A stretch of 35,924 nucleotides of DNA from Thermoplasmata archaeon. GTDB lineage: Archaea > Thermoplasmatota > Thermoplasmata > Lutacidiplasmatales > UBA184. The notes under the pieces are model-generated. The model searched no databases. It was given only the letters and a program-made list of their open reading frames with translations, and was not told the DNA's origin. The stretch spans positions 1 through 35,924 of the forward strand of contig JASHOK010000026.1 in assembly GCA_030041175.1 (NCBI GenBank), written 5' to 3'. Both the position numbers and the translations under genes were made by a program. The stretch's first letter is position 1; each line of letters begins with the position of its first letter. This document shows positions 1 to 7,604 of this stretch, in pieces.

Positions 1-120
1 CGAAATCATGAACAAGTCTTGGAAGGACAGCGCCTTCCGCAACTGCTTGTCCGATGAGTCCGCTACCAGGACCTGGTCTTCGCTCGCAGCACCCACGGCG
101 GAAACGTTCGTTGTCGCCAT
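1..120 (-). CDS. Amino-acid permease (APC family), N-terminal fragment
   Basis: The gene runs off the left edge; only the first 40 codons are present, starting at the ATG at 120. The visible residues are a polar N-terminus followed by the stretch LRKALSFQDLFMIS. Archaeal APC-superfamily amino-acid transporters often begin this way, with a short cytoplasmic tail (K/R-x-LS-x-x-D-x-F-x-x-S/G) running into the first membrane helix. No membrane helix is inside the window, so the family call rests on this short signature alone and the substrate cannot be named. A TATA-like box lies about 35 nt upstream of the ATG, so the gene has its own promoter and a very short leader. Confidence 0.5.
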   Translation of the reverse strand, partial: MATTNVSAVGAASEDQVLVADSSDKQLRKALSFQDLFMIS

Positions 121-152
121 GATAGGGTCTAGCGCGGCCGATTAACCTTCAG

Positions 153-160
153 CTATTTAG
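153..160 (-). promoter_or_regulatory. TATA-like box for the permease fragment
   Basis: On the minus strand this reads CTAAATAG. Its centre is about 36 nt from the ATG at 120, which predicts transcription starting about 10 nt before the start codon. A second AT-rich patch (GGTTAATC, about 140-147) is closer and could be the real element instead. Confidence 0.4.
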
Positions 161-344
161 TCGCTTATGCGCGAGTTATCCGTCCCTCGGAGCGTCCCGC
201 CTCCCGCCGGACTCGTCCCAAAGTCCTAGTAGTGCTTCTGGTTCCCGGCTGCCGCATCCCGGCACTCATTCGGGGCGGTTCTGCCCTCGGATTTAGGCCA
301 GCCAGGATAAGCGATCGACGGCTTCTCTCTCCGGGGACGACATC
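161..344. other. Intergenic region between permease and dtdA
   Basis: Together with 121-160 this is a 224-nt gap between divergent genes. I looked for tRNA arms on both strands and found no consistent cloverleaf; a GGGC-GGTTCT-GCCC hairpin near 275-290 is not a T-arm. Weak AT-rich patches (GATTTAGG near 290, GGATAAG near 305) are the only promoter candidates for dtdA. ORFs drawn through this stretch have no recognisable content. Confidence 0.4.
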
Positions 345-1166
345 GTGCCGACGAGGTATCTGCTGGTGGTCACCGCCGGAGACGAGGTTGCCGAGCGTAT
401 CTCGACCGGCTGGGGTACTCCGCCGAGCACCGGCGATTTCGTCGAGGGATCCCCGATCCGACGGCTTTCGGCCGACATCGAGCTCCTCCACCGCCCGGGC
501 CTGCACGTCGAGGACTCGGCCCTCGGGCAGCTTCTTCCCTTACGGCTCCGCGCGACTCCCGTTGTGTTCCCGTCTCGACACCGCAGCGAGAGCGGCGTCC
601 CGTGCCTGACTGTCCACCCCCTCGGGAATCTCGGCCCTTCGGCGGAAGTCGGGGGGGAGCCCTTCCGTCTCGTTCCCCCTGCGGCCCGGCTCATGGCCGA
701 CGCTCTCCGGGGCCTCGCCGAACCGGCCGCGGCACTCGGAATTCCAGCGACCTACGAGGCAACGCACCACGGCCCGCTCTTGCACCAGCCGGCGTTCTTT
801 GTGGAGATCGCAGAAAGCCTGCCGCGAGAGGCGTCAGATCGGGCCGCACAAGCCGTCGCCGGGGTGCTCAGCGACCTAACCGAGGACGCTTCGGACCGAG
901 TGGCCATCGGCGTCGGCGGGGGGCACTACGCCCCGCACTTCACCGAGCTTGCACTCGGCCGGCACTGGGCATTTAGCCACCTGGTCCCGCGCCACGCTCT
1001 CGCGACCGTGACTCCGGAGGTCCTGCATCAGCTCCGAGAGGGTGCGCCGCCTCCCGAAGGAGCTGTGTTCCAACGGGCCACCGACGCCGGTGCGCCGGAG
1101 TGGCGCGGATGGGGACCCCACCTTCGGGATGGGGATGCGACCCCTCGACCGACGGGACAGCCGTGA
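345..1166 (+). CDS. dtdA: D-aminoacyl-tRNA deacylase, archaeal DTD2 type
   Basis: Hydrolyses D-amino acids wrongly attached to tRNA, a cytoplasmic translation quality-control step; DTD2 is the archaeal and plant form, unrelated to bacterial DTD1. The 273-aa protein matches the family's usual size of about 270 aa. Family signatures seen: CLTVHPLGN at 87-95, THHGP at 140-144 and GVGGGHYAPHF at 189-199, all histidine-rich blocks of this family. The start is GTG at 345, giving MPTRYLLVV, the first beta strand expected of the fold. It stands alone on the plus strand and ends 6 nt before the convergent stop of the downstream regulator gene, leaving no room for a conventional terminator. The last 25 residues are low-complexity and poorly conserved in type. 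Confidence 0.93.
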   Translation: MPTRYLLVVTAGDEVAERISTGWGTPPSTGDFVEGSPIRRLSADIELLHRPGLHVEDSALGQLLPLRLRATPVVFPSRHRSESGVPCLTVHPLGNLGPSAEVGGEPFRLVPPAARLMADALRGLAEPAAALGIPATYEATHHGPLLHQPAFFVEIAESLPREASDRAAQAVAGVLSDLTEDASDRVAIGVGGGHYAPHFTELALGRHWAFSHLVPRHALATVTPEVLHQLREGAPPPEGAVFQRATDAGAPEWRGWGPHLRDGDATPRPTGQP

Positions 1167-1172
1167 CGAGCC

Positions 1173-1439
1173 TTACTCGGACTCGCTGCGACGCTTTCCG
1201 GGACGTTGGTACATCACGGCGCCGCTTCGGTACACCGCTTTCCCGATCCGGAGGGTCTGCGCCGAGGCAAAGCGCGGGGCTTTCTCCGCGAGCATGAGGC
1301 TCTCGACGACCTGACGGAAGAGGGCGCTCTGGTTGATTTCGGGGTGGCGCTCCAGAAACTCGTTCTCTTCCGACGTGATGGTGATGTTCTTTCGCAGCAT
1401 CCCGACTATATCCGCATGGGTGCGGGCTTTCCCGGGCAT
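1173..1439 (-). CDS. Small ribbon-helix-helix (CopG/Arc-like) regulator
   Basis: An 88-aa protein with the layout of a ribbon-helix-helix DNA-binding domain at about residues 14-50: a short strand (LRKNITIT), a helix starting SEENEFLERHP, a turn with INQSALF, and a second helix RQVVESLM. Small archaeal RHH proteins carry closely similar strand-helix-turn patterns and act as dimers on DNA. The C-terminal 38 residues are basic (YQRPGKRR) and of unknown role. I chose ATG at 1439 because a TATAAATA box lies 27-28 nt upstream, giving a leaderless message; a longer reading frame exists upstream but would start inside or before that promoter. The target is unknown; repeats over its own promoter suggest autoregulation. 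Confidence 0.7.
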   Translation of the reverse strand: MPGKARTHADIVGMLRKNITITSEENEFLERHPEINQSALFRQVVESLMLAEKAPRFASAQTLRIGKAVYRSGAVMYQRPGKRRSESE

Positions 1440-1454
1440 GCGCGGCCGAAGACG

Positions 1455-1476
1455 GTATTGAGTATTTATACGTATT
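1455..1476 (-). promoter_or_regulatory. Candidate operator: three AATAC repeats around the TATA box
   Basis: On the minus strand AATAC occurs three times (plus-strand GTATT at 1455-1459, 1462-1466 and 1472-1476), spaced 7 and 10 nt apart and straddling the TATA box. Tandem short half-sites over a promoter are typical of RHH operators, so this is a candidate autoregulatory site. Confidence 0.35.
1463..1470 (-). promoter_or_regulatory. TATA box of the RHH regulator gene
   Basis: Reads TATAAATA on the minus strand, a near-perfect archaeal TATA box, centred 27-28 nt upstream of the ATG at 1439. This predicts a leaderless transcript and fixes the start choice. Confidence 0.75.
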
Positions 1477-1491
1477 CGGCCAGCGGCGGTC

Positions 1492-2760
1492 CTACCGAGC
1501 CGGTGGTCCCGCCGTAACCAGGGCGGTCTCCCCGGCCCGGAACTCCGTCTCGGCAACTTTACGCAGCTCCCCGGGCGAAAGGCCTCGCAGGGTCGCCGGC
1601 CACCGCCGATAGAAGTCGAGCGGCAAGCGGTGGTAGGCCGCCTCCACGGCCAGTTCGTGGGCGGAGGCCGTGGTCTCCAGCTCCAGCGGGAGCGAGCCCA
1701 GCGAGCTCTCGCGGATCCGGTCGAGTTCCCCCCGACCGATGGTCTCCGTCGAGAGGCGCTGGACCTCCGTGCGCATCAATCGAACGACACGGTCTCGAGT
1801 CGCCGGATCGGTACCCGCGACCGCCTCCCAATAGCCGCCCCAGCGCATCGCCTCGAGTTCGCTGGACGCATGGTAGGCGAGGCCGTGCCGCTCTCGCACG
1901 CGCTGGAAGAGCCGGGACAGTAGCGGTCGTCCCCCCAACACTTCGTTCAGCAGGAAGAGGGCCGGGTAGCTGGGGTCCGAACGGGGGCGGGACGGTGCGC
2001 CGAGGCGAACCGCGACCTGGCTTTGGCCGGGAATCGATACGTGGAGCGGCTCACGGATCGGGGTGCCGGCAGGAAGACTCGGTGGGGCAGGCCCCGGCCG
2101 GAGGTCCGACCCCGGAAAGAAGGCGGAGAGTTCTCGCACGAGGTCCCGGTGGGGTGCGGATGCCGTCAGGACGAGCAACCCCGAGCGGTTGGGGTAGTGC
2201 TGGCGGTGGAATCGCTCGACAAGGCCGAGGGTAATCCGGTCGACGGACCTGGGCGTGCCAATGCCGGTGAGGCGGTAGGGATGTCCCTTCGGGAATACCC
2301 GGGCGAGAAGTTCGCGGTCCGCCCTGAGGTCCGGCTGCACGCGCTGGCGCAGCTGGCGCTCCCGAACCTGCCGAAGTATCCGGGCTAGCTCGTCTTCGGA
2401 GAAGGTCGGACGGAGCACCGCGTCGGCAAATATCCGGAGAAGTGGCTTCCAGGCATCCGTCGGCCCCCAGAGCCCCACTTCGGCAGATTCCGGGTCCGTC
2501 GAGCTGATGAGGGAGCCGCCGAGACGGTCCAAGGTACGCGCGAGACGTTCGCGGGTTCGGCCGCCGGGCCGGGTGACCAGCAGTCGGGCAGTGACCGTCG
2601 CGAGTCCCTCTGGCCCGCCGTCCTCGTAGCCCCAACCCGCGGGGCCGACAAAGGTGACGGCAAAGGAGCGGGCAGAGGCCGGGGCGGGCTGCAGCAGGAC
2701 CTCAAGGTCGCTCCGCAGCCGGTCGCGAGCGAGGTCCAGCGGACCTCCGGAGCGGGTCAT
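1492..2760 (-). CDS. M16 peptidase-like protein, non-catalytic partner subunit
   Basis: A 422-aa protein with the two-lobed M16 (pitrilysin/MPP-like) fold. The N-terminal half carries the family's glycine-rich start (FVGPAGWGYEDGG), but the HxxEH zinc motif is replaced (GLATV at the equivalent place), so it should not bind catalytic zinc. The C-terminal half has the conserved ERHGLAYHASSELEA segment near residues 285-300, equivalent to the substrate-binding R/Y region of M16 C-domains. M16 enzymes of the MPP/PqqFG kind work as a heterodimer of one HxxEH subunit and one inactive subunit. The gene overlaps the active subunit's stop by 4 nt (ATGA), which strongly implies such a pair. The substrate is unknown. 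Confidence 0.85.
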   Translation of the reverse strand: MTRSGGPLDLARDRLRSDLEVLLQPAPASARSFAVTFVGPAGWGYEDGGPEGLATVTARLLVTRPGGRTRERLARTLDRLGGSLISSTDPESAEVGLWGPTDAWKPLLRIFADAVLRPTFSEDELARILRQVRERQLRQRVQPDLRADRELLARVFPKGHPYRLTGIGTPRSVDRITLGLVERFHRQHYPNRSGLLVLTASAPHRDLVRELSAFFPGSDLRPGPAPPSLPAGTPIREPLHVSIPGQSQVAVRLGAPSRPRSDPSYPALFLLNEVLGGRPLLSRLFQRVRERHGLAYHASSELEAMRWGGYWEAVAGTDPATRDRVVRLMRTEVQRLSTETIGRGELDRIRESSLGSLPLELETTASAHELAVEAAYHRLPLDFYRRWPATLRGLSPGELRKVAETEFRAGETALVTAGPPAR

Positions 2761-4073
2761 GAGCCGACCTCCGCCTGCGGCACGTATCGGACAGTCACGC
2801 TACCATCCTCCCGGAATAGGTGGCGTGCGACCTCCCGGGCCTCTTCGCGGGTCACCCGGAGTAGCTGACGAAGGAGCGTCGGCTCGCGACTTAGGCTCCC
2901 CTGGATTCCGAAGAAGCCGAGCCGGAAGCCGGACCGGGTACTGCCTTCGTAGCACAGCTGAGCACCCCGGGCCACCGTGGCGCGGGCATCCGCCCACTCG
3001 GAGGCCGTCGGACCCTCACGACACAACCGGCGAACTTCGGTGCGAAGCGCCTCCTCAACCCGGTCGATCGGGATCTTCGGTGCCGCCTGGGCTTCCACCG
3101 AAAAGAGTGCAGGGTAGAGCCGGGGCCGGTAGTCGCTCGAGGCACGGACGGCCAGCCCCGTGCGCACGAGGCGGCGGTAGAGCCGGGAGTTCGGGTGCTC
3201 ACTCGACCGGGACCAGAAGGGCTGGGGTGCGAAGAGACTCGTCTCCCCCCCGAGAATCTGGTCGAGCATCATGGCCGGGGCCACTTGGGCTCCGTCGATT
3301 CCAGGCGCCGACCACGCCACCTCGAGGAGGGAGGTCGAGCCCGGACCCGATAGCTCTCCGCTCCGGGCCCCGCGGATGGCCGGTTCCTTGGCGCGGACGG
3401 CTGTCGGGGCTCCCGTGGAGGGCATCGACCCGAATCGGCGCCGGACTTGTTCCCAAGCCACCGTCGGGTCAAAACCGCCGGCGAGAACCAGGAGGGCGTT
3501 GCGGGGACCGTAGTACTTTCGGTAGTAGTCCGTCACCGCGGAGGGCGGCATGGCCGCCATGTCGTGGGCGTAGCCGAGCGGGTCCCATCGATACGGATGG
3601 TGTCGGTAGGCGAGAGCATGCAGCTCTTCTTCGACTCGGAACTCCGGCCGGTTTTCGTTCCCCTCGCGTTCCGATTGGATGATCTCCCGCTCTCGGTTCG
3701 CGTCAACCGGCCGCATACGCGCCGAGAGCATTCGGTCGGACTCCACGCGGAGGGGAACGTCCCAGTGGGATCGAGGAACGGTCGCGAAGTACGCCGTGAA
3801 GTCGTTGTCGGTAAACGCATTGGACGTCCCGCCGATCGAGAAGATTGCGCGGTCGATCTCGCCCTTCCGGAAGTGTGGCGACCCTTGGAACATCATGTGC
3901 TCCACCCAGTGACTGACGCCGGTGATCCCGGGATGCTCGTTGACCGAGCCGACCCGGTACCAGACCCATGTGCTCACGGTCGGGGACCCACGATCTGGGG
4001 CGAGGATGACGTCCAGACCGTTCTCCAGACTCCGTCGGGTCACCGGGGTGGGACTTCCCGCGATTGGTCGCAC
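2757..4073 (-). CDS. M16 family zinc peptidase, catalytic subunit
   Basis: With the start chosen here the protein is 438 aa. The inverted zinc motif HxxEH is present (His55, Glu58, His59), and Glu135 lies 76 residues further on in an EREIIQSE context, completing the zinc ligands of M16 metallopeptidases. Two homologous M16 lobes follow. No signal peptide is visible, so it is probably cytoplasmic. The frame is open back to a GTG at 4136, but a TATA box (4097-4102) sits inside that extension and is centred 27 nt upstream of the GTG at 4073. The leaderless start at 4073 therefore fits better. It is the first gene of a two-gene operon with the inactive subunit. Confidence 0.88.
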   Translation of the reverse strand: MRPIAGSPTPVTRRSLENGLDVILAPDRGSPTVSTWVWYRVGSVNEHPGITGVSHWVEHMMFQGSPHFRKGEIDRAIFSIGGTSNAFTDNDFTAYFATVPRSHWDVPLRVESDRMLSARMRPVDANREREIIQSEREGNENRPEFRVEEELHALAYRHHPYRWDPLGYAHDMAAMPPSAVTDYYRKYYGPRNALLVLAGGFDPTVAWEQVRRRFGSMPSTGAPTAVRAKEPAIRGARSGELSGPGSTSLLEVAWSAPGIDGAQVAPAMMLDQILGGETSLFAPQPFWSRSSEHPNSRLYRRLVRTGLAVRASSDYRPRLYPALFSVEAQAAPKIPIDRVEEALRTEVRRLCREGPTASEWADARATVARGAQLCYEGSTRSGFRLGFFGIQGSLSREPTLLRQLLRVTREEAREVARHLFREDGSVTVRYVPQAEVGS

Positions 4074-4096
4074 AAAAGCTCGGGAGTGTGGTCCCC

Positions 4097-4102
4097 TTAT
4101 AA
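4097..4102 (-). promoter_or_regulatory. TATA box of the M16 operon
   Basis: TTATAA flanked by GC-rich sequence, centred 27 nt upstream of GTG 4073 on the minus strand. It decides the start codon of the M16 catalytic subunit. Confidence 0.65.
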
Positions 4103-4140
4103 CGGGGGACTGACGGTCCGGCCCGTTCTGGAGCACAAAT

Positions 4141-4148
4141 CGTTAAGA
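4141..4148 (+). promoter_or_regulatory. Weak TATA-like box for the lipid operon
   Basis: CGTTAAGA in an AT-rich patch, centred about 27 nt before the GTG at 4172. It is the only promoter-like element in the divergent gap 4074-4171 on the plus strand. Confidence 0.4.
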
Positions 4149-4171
4149 CCGGGCGGCCCCCAGCGAGCCGC

Positions 4172-5020
4172 GTGCGGCCCGTCCTGCGGCTGGTCCGTTT
4201 CGGGAATACCGCGGTCTCGTTCGTGGGTACGCTCGTCGGCGGAGTAGCGGCCCGGGGCGTCGGGATCGCCCTTTCCGAGACGGCCTGGGCCTTCCTGGTC
4301 CTTGCGGCGTTCTCCACCGCCTTCGTCACTGCGGGCGGCAACATCATCAACGACCTGCTCGACCAGGAGTCTGACCGTGTGAACCACCCGGACCGGCCGC
4401 TCGTGACGGGGGAGATCTCCCGCCGGTCGGCTCAATACCTCGCGGTGGGTTTCCTCGCGGGATCGGTTCTCGTCGCCGTACCCGTGGCCTTCCGCCAGCC
4501 GCTCGTGGGAGTCTTCCTTGCCGCGGCGTTGATCGCTCTCCTTGCGTACGAGTTCCGGTTCAAGGCCGTGGGCTTTGGCGGGAATCTGCTGGTGGCGTTC
4601 CTCACCGGCCTCGTCTTCCTCTACGGCGGTGCAGCCGTCGGGATGCCTCAGGCCGTGCTTCCGTTCTGCTTCATGGCCTTCTTCGCGACACTCAGCCGGG
4701 AGGTCATCAAGGACATGGAGGATCTCACGGGGGACGTCAACCGGTCGACATTGCCCCGGGTCCGGGGCCTGGGCTTCGCCGGGGCGGTGGCCCGGGCATC
4801 GGTCGTTGTCGCCCTTGCACTCAGCCTGCTGCCGCTGGTGGTGCTCGTGCGTCTGGACAGCGTCGCGGGAATTATGTACGCGGCATTTGTCCTCGTGGCA
4901 GATGCGCTGTTCGTCGTCTCGGTCGCCTGGCTGCCGAACCGATTGCATCTGGAACAGACGGTGAGCAAGGGCGCCATGGCGATTGCGCTCTTCGCGTTCC
5001 TGGCGGTCGCCTTCCGGTAG
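4172..5020 (+). CDS. Digeranylgeranylglyceryl phosphate synthase (UbiA prenyltransferase)
   Basis: Transfers the second geranylgeranyl chain onto geranylgeranylglyceryl phosphate, an integral-membrane step of archaeal ether-lipid synthesis. The 282-aa protein shows both aspartate-rich motifs of the UbiA superfamily: NDLLDQESD at 60-68 (NDxxDxxxD) and DMEDLTGD at 181-188, separated and followed by about eight hydrophobic helices. UbiA enzymes differ in acceptor; the next gene being GGGP synthase, with CarS in the same operon, makes the lipid role the best call. The start is GTG at 4172, giving RPVLRLVRFGN, the usual beginning of this group. It is the first gene of a plus-strand operon and ends 7 nt before the next start. 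Confidence 0.9.
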   Translation: MRPVLRLVRFGNTAVSFVGTLVGGVAARGVGIALSETAWAFLVLAAFSTAFVTAGGNIINDLLDQESDRVNHPDRPLVTGEISRRSAQYLAVGFLAGSVLVAVPVAFRQPLVGVFLAAALIALLAYEFRFKAVGFGGNLLVAFLTGLVFLYGGAAVGMPQAVLPFCFMAFFATLSREVIKDMEDLTGDVNRSTLPRVRGLGFAGAVARASVVVALALSLLPLVVLVRLDSVAGIMYAAFVLVADALFVVSVAWLPNRLHLEQTVSKGAMAIALFAFLAVAFR

Positions 5021-5027
5021 GCTCGCG

Positions 5028-5777
5028 ATGGGGCGGGTTCTGGACTATCTCACGAAGAAGCTCGAGCGAGGGCCGCTCCACATGACCCTCATCGACCCCG
5101 ACAAAGCCAGCGGAGCGGCGGCAGCCCAAGTAGCCGCCGCCGCGGTCGCCCTCGGCTCGGACGCGATCATGCTCGGGGGCTCGACCGGAATCTCGCCCGA
5201 GGGAATGACTGCGACGGCGAAGGCTGTCAAGGAGGCCGTGGCGGTGCCCACGATCATTTTCCCAGAGAGCCCGGCGTCGGTGACTCCGGCGGCGGATGCG
5301 ATCTACTTCATGAGTCTGCTGAACTCGCGCAGCGTCGACCGAGTCATCCGGATGCAGGCCCGCTCGGCGCTCGAAATCCAGCGACTGGGCCTGGAGCCGC
5401 TCGCGCTGGGATACATCATCGTTGCCCCGGGCATGCGCGTGGGCGAGGTCGGCCAGGCGGACCCGGTGCCCCGCGACAACGCTGCGTTGGCCCAGTCCTA
5501 TGCGCTCGCGGCGGAGTATTTGGGCATGCAATTGGTCTACCTGGAGGCCGGTTCCGGAGCGCCGGCGCCCGTCCCTCTGGAGATGGTTCAGGCCGTGCGG
5601 CGCGTCCTCCACATCCCGTTGATCGTGGGAGGAGGAATCCGCTCCGCCGAAGAGGCGCGGGCGCTGCTGCGCGCGGGGGCTCAGATCCTGGTGACGGGAA
5701 CGGTGGCGGAGCAGCAGGGTATCGGGCCTGCCTTCGAAGGCATCCTCGCCGAGGTTCGGAGCGCGCGTGGCGACTGA
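5028..5777 (+). CDS. Geranylgeranylglyceryl phosphate synthase
   Basis: A TIM-barrel enzyme that joins sn-glycerol-1-phosphate to geranylgeranyl diphosphate, the committed step that sets archaeal lipid stereochemistry. The 249 aa match the family length. Seen: LIDPDK at 21-26; GYIIVAPGMRVGEVG around 128-142; YLEAGSG at 171-177; and the phosphate-binding GGGIRS at 201-206. The ATG at 5028 is chosen over an upstream in-frame start at 4983 because it gives the normal N-terminus and leaves a 7-nt gap after the UbiA stop. The 3' end overlaps the following DUF2070 gene by 11 nt, so the two are translationally linked. Confidence 0.95.
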   Translation: MGRVLDYLTKKLERGPLHMTLIDPDKASGAAAAQVAAAAVALGSDAIMLGGSTGISPEGMTATAKAVKEAVAVPTIIFPESPASVTPAADAIYFMSLLNSRSVDRVIRMQARSALEIQRLGLEPLALGYIIVAPGMRVGEVGQADPVPRDNAALAQSYALAAEYLGMQLVYLEAGSGAPAPVPLEMVQAVRRVLHIPLIVGGGIRSAEEARALLRAGAQILVTGTVAEQQGIGPAFEGILAEVRSARGD

Positions 5778-7596
5778 GAACGCCGGCTTCGCGCACAGCG
5801 CGGCCGAGGATCGTCAGAACCGGCTGTACTCCCGGTTCTTCTTCCGGGCACCAAGAACCGGAGTCGCCATCGGCTTCCTCGTCGTTATCACCCTGCTCGA
5901 TGCCGTCCTGGTCTGGGCCTCCGGCGTGTCCCTCGCGCGGTTCCTAGAGATCTGGGGGATCGTCTTTCTGGTGCCGGCGCTGGTGGGCACGCTGCTCACG
6001 ACGCCGATCGCCAATGCGCTGGGAGGCCGGTTCCCATGGCACCGGAACGCCCTTCTGGGGCTCATGTCGGCTCTACTGCCCGTGCCAATCCTTCTGGTTT
6101 GGCGGGGAACGGCACTCGCAATCGGCCACCTGCCCGTGAGCGTTCCACTGATCCTGCTTTTCGCTCAGGGGCCGACGCTCTGGTTCCGGCACATGACGAT
6201 CTTTGGAGTATCAAACTCGCGGCACCCGGAGTCGCTGCCGGCCTCGCTGGTGACGCCGGTTCTCTCGATACTCGCGGTCGCTGCCGTGTTCGCGCCGGAC
6301 GCGGCGGCTCTGGTGGCGGCGGCGGTGTTCCTTCTGCTGGGCTTCCTGTGTGCTGCGCTGCTCCTGCGCGCCGCGGATCGGCCACTGCGCCGAGAGTTCG
6401 GTTCCTCCGGCGTCGCCTTCATCCGGCCGCTCATCGAGCACGTCGGAAGTCGAGATCCCGCTGCCACCCAGACCCTGGAGAACTTCTTCGCCGGCTTTGC
6501 CGTGAAGGCCAACCTGCGGGTCACCGCGGTCCAATTCCGGTCCGCGAGCGGACCGGTGGCCACGATCGCCCTCCCAGCCGTGCACCCCGGCCCGTTCGCC
6601 GCGCTGGGGGCCAGCAACCTTCCCCAGAAGCTGGAGGACGAGCTCGGCCAGGGCCAGGGCATGATCTTCGTCCCGCATACTCCGTGCAACCACGACCTGG
6701 ACCTGCCGACCGGGGCGGAAGTCCACCGGGTCGCCGACGCGACCGCCCGCCTTCTTCAGAACCTCCCTGCACCCGCTTCGACGGAAACGAGTCCCTTGCT
6801 GGGCGGAGTCCCGGGCAGTTGGGCCCGTGCGCAACGGCTCGGCGACGCAGTTCTCGTGGTCGCTTCGCAGGCTCCCGACCCCACTGACGACATTGCCTAC
6901 GCAATTGCGGACCGACTCGTCGACGAGCAACGGAAGGCCGGCGGGCCAACCCTCGCGCTGGTCGACGCGCACAACTCCTACAAGGAGGACCTGGGTGACT
7001 TGACGTACGGTTCGCCCGGAGCGCAGCGACTGGCGGCAGACGTCCGGGGCGCGGTGAACGCGGCCGTGGAGGCCGCGAAGCCGGGAGAGCTACAGGTGGG
7101 CGTGGCCTTGCGCACAGGGTTTTCTGTCGGTCGTGATGGCATCGGCCCCGCCGGCGTACGGGCACTCGTCGTGGACACCGCGGGCCGCCGGACGGCGTAC
7201 GTCCTGATCGACGGAAACAACCTGCTCCAGGGCCTGCGGGAGCGACTCCTCCAAGCGCTCGGGGGAGTCGTGGACGACGCCGAGGTCATGACGACCGACA
7301 ACCACGTCGTGCACGAAGTGGACGGCGGGATCAATCCGGTCGGCGAGCGCATCGGCTTCGACCTCCTCTGCGACACGGTCCTCGGCGTGGTCCGGGACGC
7401 CCTGACCCACCTGCAGCCTGCGGAGGTCCGCGTCGGAAGTCAGGAGATCCCCGATGTTCCCGTGCTCGGCCCAGATTGGACCGCTCGGCTTTTGACCTCC
7501 CTCGGTGACACGCTCTCGATGTTCTCGAATGCGTTCCTGATGACCTTCCTGTTGCTCATCGCGAGTTCGACGGTCCTCCTGGCGTTCCTGCGTTAG
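5767..7596 (+). CDS. DUF2070 family archaeal membrane protein
   Basis: A 609-aa protein of the archaea-specific DUF2070 family, whose function is not known to me. Six or so hydrophobic segments lie in the first 200 residues (about 30-50, 58-80, 95-115, 120-140, 160-180 and 183-202). A soluble domain of nearly 380 residues follows, then one terminal membrane helix (about 585-607). The soluble part holds the family's histidine/proline block (AVHPGPFAALGASNLP, about 271-286) and a PHTPCNHDLDLP segment. These conserved His, Asp and Asn residues look like an active or metal site, but that is inference. Its start (GTG) lies inside the end of the GGGP synthase gene. The neighbours UbiA, GGGP synthase and CarS tie it by context to membrane-lipid metabolism. 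Confidence 0.85.
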   Translation: MATENAGFAHSAAEDRQNRLYSRFFFRAPRTGVAIGFLVVITLLDAVLVWASGVSLARFLEIWGIVFLVPALVGTLLTTPIANALGGRFPWHRNALLGLMSALLPVPILLVWRGTALAIGHLPVSVPLILLFAQGPTLWFRHMTIFGVSNSRHPESLPASLVTPVLSILAVAAVFAPDAAALVAAAVFLLLGFLCAALLLRAADRPLRREFGSSGVAFIRPLIEHVGSRDPAATQTLENFFAGFAVKANLRVTAVQFRSASGPVATIALPAVHPGPFAALGASNLPQKLEDELGQGQGMIFVPHTPCNHDLDLPTGAEVHRVADATARLLQNLPAPASTETSPLLGGVPGSWARAQRLGDAVLVVASQAPDPTDDIAYAIADRLVDEQRKAGGPTLALVDAHNSYKEDLGDLTYGSPGAQRLAADVRGAVNAAVEAAKPGELQVGVALRTGFSVGRDGIGPAGVRALVVDTAGRRTAYVLIDGNNLLQGLRERLLQALGGVVDDAEVMTTDNHVVHEVDGGINPVGERIGFDLLCDTVLGVVRDALTHLQPAEVRVGSQEIPDVPVLGPDWTARLLTSLGDTLSMFSNAFLMTFLLLIASSTVLLAFLR

Positions 7597-7604
7597 GGGC
7601 CTCG

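Noticed and set aside
225-300. Possible tRNA in the gap before dtdA
   Set aside because: A GGTTC-like segment and a short hairpin exist, but no acceptor stem, anticodon arm or T-arm of correct length can be drawn on either strand.
2654-3682. 342-aa plus-strand ORF opposite the M16 genes
   Set aside because: Same shadow effect; both M16 proteins on the minus strand have full motifs and coupled starts.
4074-4136. N-terminal extension of the M16 catalytic subunit to GTG 4136
   Set aside because: The extension contains the TATA box at 4097-4102 that is correctly placed for a start at 4073, and the extra residues have no M16 character.
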